Shown piece after piece: positions 13,544 through 16,840 of a stretch of DNA of 16,840 nucleotides. Source of the stretch: JANLQX01 sp031406385 (GTDB taxonomy: Bacteria; Actinomycetota; Acidimicrobiia; Acidimicrobiales; JANYDT01). The DNA is taken from the NCBI GenBank assembly GCA_031406385.1, contig JANOHI010000166.1, positions 1 through 16,840 of the forward strand, written 5' to 3'. Both the position numbers and the translations under genes were made by a program. Each line of letters begins with the position of its first letter. Positions within the stretch are counted from its first letter, which is position 1. The notes under the pieces were generated by a model. The model was not told the origin of the DNA, did no database searches, and worked only from the letters and a program-made list of their open reading frames with translations.

Positions 13544-13783
13544 GTGTCCCGATCCGTCCCCATCCTGCCGCCGCCCAGCGACCGGCCGTTCCTGACCGTC
13601 GAGGAGGCCGCCGCTGTCCTTGGCATTAGTCGGACGCTCGCCTACAGCCTTGCCCGAGAGTTCCTCACGACCCGCTCCGGGTTGCCGTGTGTCCGCCTCG
13701 GGAGTCGACGCATCGTCGTTCCCCGTGCCGCCCTGGAGCGCTGGACGAACGCTGACCTTGCGAACCCCAACGACGCAGCGTGA
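13544..13783 (+). CDS. Excisionase-like helix-turn-helix protein
   Basis: A 79-residue protein with the MerR/AlpA-type excisionase fold: RPFLTVEEAAAVLGISRTLAYSLAREFL gives the helix-turn-helix (about residues 14-41) and CVRLGSRRIVVPRAALERW the wing and final helix (about 47-67). Such small proteins bend DNA at attachment sites to direct excision, or act as element-encoded regulators. GTG 13544 is chosen because GGAGG (13534-13538) lies five bases upstream; a longer ATG start at 13478 lacks a ribosome site and adds unrelated residues. The stop overlaps the next start (GTGA). Its partner integrase is not in the window. Confidence 0.8.
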   Translation: MSRSVPILPPPSDRPFLTVEEAAAVLGISRTLAYSLAREFLTTRSGLPCVRLGSRRIVVPRAALERWTNADLANPNDAA

Positions 13784-14211
13784 CTCGCCCGAAACCGCGA
13801 ACCGATCGGCGTGCCGTCGTCATCGGTCCCGAGTCCACCGACGTGATCCGTGCCGTCGGTCCGCTCACATGGGTGGTGCTCATCCACCTCTACGGATCAC
13901 CGACCGCATCCACCCGATCCGTGACTGCGTCGACACGCACGCTTGCCACCGAGCTCGGCCTCAGCAAGGACACCTGCGCTCGAGCCCTACGGACACTTCG
14001 CGCTGCTGGCCTCATCGAGGTCGACGCCACTCGTACCGAGTACGGCCGCTTCGGCACGATCCGCTACCGACTGCTCGCTCCGCCCAAGCTCATACGTACA
14101 CAGACGAACCAAGCTCACGACGTCGAGCCAGTGCAGCCACCAGCACCGTCGAAACCTCGTCCCCAGCCCACCGGATCCTCCGAGCAGCTGACGCTGCTCG
14201 CCTTCGATTGA
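13780..14211 (+). CDS. Winged-helix DNA-binding protein of an integrated element
   Basis: A 143-residue protein. After a basic N-terminus, IRAVGPLTWVVLIHLYGSPTAS and SVTASTRTLATELGLSKDTCARALRTLRAAGLIEVD form a winged helix of GntR/MarR-like type (about residues 25-82), with the wing in YGRFGTIRYRLL. The C-terminus is Pro-rich and ends SEQLTLLAFD. The segment LGLSKDTCARALRTLRAAGL is typical of helix-turn-helix proteins encoded next to excisionases in actinomycete integrative elements, which may act in element control or replication. It starts at GTG 13780 inside the excisionase stop, so the two are coupled. The exact role is unknown. Confidence 0.75.
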   Translation: MTRPKPRTDRRAVVIGPESTDVIRAVGPLTWVVLIHLYGSPTASTRSVTASTRTLATELGLSKDTCARALRTLRAAGLIEVDATRTEYGRFGTIRYRLLAPPKLIRTQTNQAHDVEPVQPPAPSKPRPQPTGSSEQLTLLAFD

Positions 14212-14298
14212 CGGACATGTCCGCCCCTTCACGTCGGCAGCAACCAAACAGCACCAAGAAGCTTCACGAACGGGCATCACGCAGCCCGATCTGGTGCC

Positions 14299-15378
14299 TC
14301 AGGCCAGCCGATCGAGCAGCTCGGATGCGCTCGCCGCGAGCATCGGGAGGCGATCCGCGATCGTCGCCATTCGAGGGTCGGTGCTCTCGCCGCGCTTCCA
14401 GCGTCGGTGTAACTGTTGGATCACGACTCCTGTCTTCCAGAGCGCGAACGCCTCGAACCACGCGACGCCCGACACGTCGATCCCTGTCCGCCTCGCATAG
14501 TGCGCGGTGATCTCGGCCCTGGCCGGAAGCCCCATCGACAGCAAGCCCTCGTGACTGATCCGGCGTTCGCCCGGCGCGTCGGACGGGTCGGGCCAATAGT
14601 TGAGGAGCGTTCCCAGATCGACGAGGGGCTCGCCGACCGTCGTCATGTCCCAGTCGAAGATCGCCGCGACCCGATCGGGCTCGCCCGCACCGAACTGGCA
14701 GTTGTCGAGCTTCAGGTCGTTGTGCACGAGCGAGACCCTGGTCAGCGCGGGCACGGAGGCTGCGAGTCGCTCGGGGATCTCATCCATCTGCCGGGGGCCG
14801 TCATCGGGCCGGACCAGGCTCCAACGCGTCGACCAGCCCGCGACCTGGCGAGCAGCGAAGCCATCGGGCTTACCGAGGTCACTCATCTCGGCCGCCGCGA
14901 CATCGACCAGGTGCAGATCGGCCATCGCGTCGACGAGAGCGAACGACACTCTCCTTGCGACGTCCGCCATCCCGGCAAATGACGCGGGGAGCTCTCCGCG
15001 GATCACCTCACCGACTCTGCGTTCCATCACCACGAAGTCCGACCCGATGACTCCGTGATCGGAGCACAGCACGAACGCTCGAGGTGCACGGTCGAACACC
15101 CGCGACAGTCTCGACAGGACGCGGTACTCGCGTTTCATGTCGTGAGCCCCGGGAGCGACGACGCCGAACGGCGGGCGGCGCATCACGAGCTCACGATCGC
15201 CGAAGCGGAGCAGGTAGGTGAGATTCGCCGAGCCATTGGGGAACTGGAGCACGTCCATTCGCGAGGGCTCGGTCGCAAGGTCCTCGATGGTGCGGCGGAG
15301 CTCGGTCTCGAGGGCCTCCCAATCGAGCTCCTCGCCCGGGCGAACGTGCGCCAGCTCCGGAGGCGTCGTCTCGCTCAT
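14299..15378 (-). CDS. Phosphotransferase family protein (APH/ACAD10-like kinase)
   Basis: A 359-residue aminoglycoside-phosphotransferase-fold protein. N-lobe: LQFPNGSANLTYLLRFGDRELVMRRPP, the usual glycine-rich strand with the RRPP signature of the ACAD10/11-type subfamily. EYRVL near 84-88 carries the helix residue. C-lobe: LVHNDLKLDNCQF (His219, Asp221, Asn226) is the catalytic loop and IFDWDMTTVGEPLVDLGTLLNYW (Asp242, Asp244) the metal-binding segment. Relatives work with acyl-CoA dehydrogenases in hydroxy-acid breakdown and are not necessarily resistance enzymes. ATG 15378 overlaps the TGA of a 20-codon acyl-CoA dehydrogenase stub (15375-15437), which fits that role and suggests it was the second gene of such an operon. 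No other large gene on this strand accompanies it. Confidence 0.9.
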   Translation of the reverse strand: MSETTPPELAHVRPGEELDWEALETELRRTIEDLATEPSRMDVLQFPNGSANLTYLLRFGDRELVMRRPPFGVVAPGAHDMKREYRVLSRLSRVFDRAPRAFVLCSDHGVIGSDFVVMERRVGEVIRGELPASFAGMADVARRVSFALVDAMADLHLVDVAAAEMSDLGKPDGFAARQVAGWSTRWSLVRPDDGPRQMDEIPERLAASVPALTRVSLVHNDLKLDNCQFGAGEPDRVAAIFDWDMTTVGEPLVDLGTLLNYWPDPSDAPGERRISHEGLLSMGLPARAEITAHYARRTGIDVSGVAWFEAFALWKTGVVIQQLHRRWKRGESTDPRMATIADRLPMLAASASELLDRLA

Positions 15379-15437
15379 CGCTGCTCCCCGTCAAGCTCCT
15401 CTTGGAACTCGGGATCGGTCTCGAAGTCCCATGCCAT
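15375..15437 (-). pseudogene. 20-codon stub of an acyl-CoA dehydrogenase gene
   Basis: The minus strand at 15437 reads ATG and encodes MAWDFETDPEFQEELD, the usual N-terminus of actinobacterial acyl-CoA dehydrogenases, then GEQR and TGA. The remaining roughly 380 residues of such an enzyme are gone. The TGA overlaps the ATG of the kinase gene (ATGA) and AGGGGG precedes the start. A large deletion therefore removed the body of the gene but left promoter, start and coupling intact. The stub probably still serves as a leader for the kinase. Confidence 0.7.
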
Positions 15438-15600
15438 GGTGGCCCCCTCAGGTCGTGGTCCGGCGAGTCCGTCTGAGTGTCACATGCGCGAGAGCACCGA
15501 GCCAAAGGACCGCTCAGCTGTGCCGGGCGTCGAAGCTCGGCGCTGCGGCGTTGATCGGGGCGAAGAAGGCACGGGCACGTCGATCTGCGAGGCTGAGGCC

Positions 15601-16575
15601 ATGCGTTATCGACGACTGGGCCGCACCGCCCTCCAGGTCAGCGAGTTGTGTCTCGGCACGATGAATTTCGGGCCGCAGACGCCCGAGGACGAATCGTTCG
15701 CAATCATGGACCGGGCGCTCGAGCTCGGGATCAACTTCTTCGACACAGCGAACCGCTACGGCGGTGACAACGGCGCTGGCGCCACTGAGTCGATCATCGG
15801 ACGGTGGTTCGCCCAGGGCGGCGGGAGGCGGGACAAAATCGTCCTGGCCACGAAGCTCTTCGGAGCGATGTCTGCGTGGCCGAACGACGGCCGGCTGTCG
15901 GCACGCCACATCCGGATGGCGTGTGAGGACAGCCTTCGGCGGATGCAGACCGACCACATCGATCTCTACCAGATGCATCACATCGACCGGACCGCGCCAT
16001 GGGACGAGGTCTGGCAAGCGATGGACACGCTGATACAACAGGGCAAGATCACCTATGTCGGCAGCAGCAACTTCGCCGGATGGCACATCGCTCGAGCGAA
16101 CGAAGTCGCCGCCCGACGGAACACACTCGGTCTCGTCAGCGAGCAGAGCCACTACAACCTCTTGGTGCGGACCGTCGAACTCGAGGTGCTTCCGGCATGT
16201 CGCGAGTACGGCGTCGGCGTGATCCCGTGGAGCCCGCTGTCGGGCGGGCTGCTTGGCGGCGTCCTCGGTGATTCCGACCGCAGCCGTCGCCAGTCGCCAC
16301 AATCGTTGAAGCGGATCAACAAACTGCGTCCTCAGCTGGAGCGGTGGGAGCAGCTGTGTGCCGATCTCGGAGAGGAGCCTGCAGCGGTGGCCTTGGCGTG
16401 GCTCCTCGCCCAGGACGGCATCGCCTGCCCGATCATCGGCCCGCGCACCCTCGGCCAGCTCGACGGCGCCTCGCTGCGCTCCCTCGAGATCACCCTCGCC
16501 CCAGACACGCTGGCCGCGATCGACGCCACGTTCCCCGGTCCCGGCGGTACTTCGCCGGAAGCGTACGCCTGGTAG
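15601..16575 (+). CDS. Aldo/keto reductase
   Basis: A 324-residue NADPH-dependent oxidoreductase with an (alpha/beta)8 barrel. MRYRRLGRTALQVSELCLGTMNFG is the opening hairpin and first strand. The catalytic tetrad is complete: Asp48 (INFFDTANRYGG), Tyr53, Lys85 (VLATKL) and His126 (DLYQMHHID). Cofactor segments VGSSNFAGW, SEQSHYNLL, VIPWSPLSGGLLGG and CPIIGPRTLGQL are present. It belongs to the general YajO/Tas/YhdN-like group; the substrate cannot be told. The ATG at 15601 is preferred because the family starts there; GAGG lies four bases upstream, and the longer frame to 15055 runs antisense through the kinase gene. It is divergent from the kinase unit across about 160 bases. Confidence 0.92.
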   Translation: MRYRRLGRTALQVSELCLGTMNFGPQTPEDESFAIMDRALELGINFFDTANRYGGDNGAGATESIIGRWFAQGGGRRDKIVLATKLFGAMSAWPNDGRLSARHIRMACEDSLRRMQTDHIDLYQMHHIDRTAPWDEVWQAMDTLIQQGKITYVGSSNFAGWHIARANEVAARRNTLGLVSEQSHYNLLVRTVELEVLPACREYGVGVIPWSPLSGGLLGGVLGDSDRSRRQSPQSLKRINKLRPQLERWEQLCADLGEEPAAVALAWLLAQDGIACPIIGPRTLGQLDGASLRSLEITLAPDTLAAIDATFPGPGGTSPEAYAW

Positions 16576-16838
16576 CCCGACGGTGTGAGGAATCGGGCGG
16601 CGTGAGATTCCGAGGGTGCCGTCGGCTCGATATCGCCGGAGTCTGATGTCAAGACCGACACGCTGCCTCGGCGGGCTAGACCTGCGACCACGAACACCAC
16701 CGCGGCGTCAACGAAGTCCGCGGTCTTTGACTGACCACAAAGAAGGCCAGCAGCGCGGACGATCGAGCCGTCGAGGGCGACCTCATCACAATGGCGCAAA
16801 GCTCTAGTCAGCAGAACTTTTCGACTGCCATCGCGCCA
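16332..16838 (-). CDS. VapC-like PIN domain gene, partial at the right edge, C-terminus probably eroded
   Basis: An open minus-strand frame enters from the window edge. Residues reading VLLTRALRHCDEVALDGSIVRAAG, LLCGQSKTADFVDAAVVFVVAG and SVSVLTSDSGDIE match the second half of VapC-type PIN proteins: the AG.LL.G..T.D.VDA..V block with its acidic residues and the final TSD..D strand. Homology stops near 16620. The frame then continues through the end of the reductase gene to 16332 with no similarity, so the natural stop has probably been lost and about 95 residues are read-through. The N-terminal half, with the first PIN Asp, lies outside the window. A matching antitoxin cannot be seen. The reductase and PIN genes are convergent and overlap. 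Confidence 0.5.
   Translation of the reverse strand, partial: WRDGSRKVLLTRALRHCDEVALDGSIVRAAGLLCGQSKTADFVDAAVVFVVAGLARRGSVSVLTSDSGDIEPTAPSESHAARFLTPSGYQAYASGEVPPGPGNVASIAASVSGARVISRERSEAPSSWPRVRGPMIGQAMPSWARSHAKATAAGSSPRSAHSCSHRSS
16575..16598 (+). terminator. Short hairpin after the aldo/keto reductase
   Basis: GCCCGA (16575-16580) pairs with TCGGGC (16593-16598) across a 12-base loop, immediately at the TAG. No T run follows, so it is only a weak candidate. Confidence 0.3.
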
Positions 16839-16840
16839 CG

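Noticed and set aside
15055..15600. N-terminal extension of the aldo/keto reductase
   Set aside because: The added residues are antisense to the kinase gene and its promoter; the family begins at MRYRRLGRTAL (15601).
15514..16302. 262-codon minus-strand ORF in the reductase
   Set aside because: Shadow frame opposite a complete, motif-rich reductase.
1..16840. CRISPR array
   Set aside because: No series of regularly spaced repeats occurs; all repeats seen are in pairs.

Overview
This is high-GC DNA. Its large SARP/BTAD-type regulator, start codons with little or no leader, ATGA/GTGA gene overlaps and acyl-CoA dehydrogenase-type fragment suggest an actinomycete, possibly of the Acidimicrobiia. 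The taxon is inferred from style and gene content; no marker gene is present.

The window reads as island DNA built up at a tRNA-Leu site. Two minus-strand 3' halves of a tRNA-Leu (4-53 and 9728-9777), each followed by the same kind of ~100-base arm, divide it. Segment 1 (about 54-9724) holds a DUF4188 gene, a large SARP-like ATPase regulator with a small partner gene, and a divergent three-gene operon joined by ATGA overlaps (membrane protein, MMPL transporter, NAD-binding epimerase-like protein). It ends in a minus-strand MazEF-type toxin-antitoxin pair and an adenylate cyclase relic. A ~150-base bidirectional promoter cassette occurs twice, at 553-706 in front of DUF4188 and at 4721-4874 between the regulator unit and the operon. 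Both copies carry GCTGACAC repeated at exactly 11-base spacing, the layout expected of a SARP operator. The simplest model is one regulator controlling the export operon, the DUF4188 gene and itself.

Segment 2 (from about 9778) opens with a VapBC-type toxin-antitoxin pair and a small coupled ORF. It continues with a LolA/MucB-like unknown protein behind a palindrome, a small secreted protein, a largely gene-free stretch, and an excisionase-like plus winged-helix pair. The last part looks more like chromosomal metabolism: a phosphotransferase-family kinase on the minus strand, a 20-codon relic of the acyl-CoA dehydrogenase gene that probably preceded it, and an aldo/keto reductase. A VapC-like PIN gene enters from the right edge.

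Relics are frequent: two tRNA halves, a ribbon-helix-helix stub, a frameshifted cyclase, an acyl-CoA dehydrogenase stub and a probably eroded PIN gene. No integrase, transposase, rRNA, intact tRNA or CRISPR array was found. Without tools, all family assignments rest on motifs read by eye.
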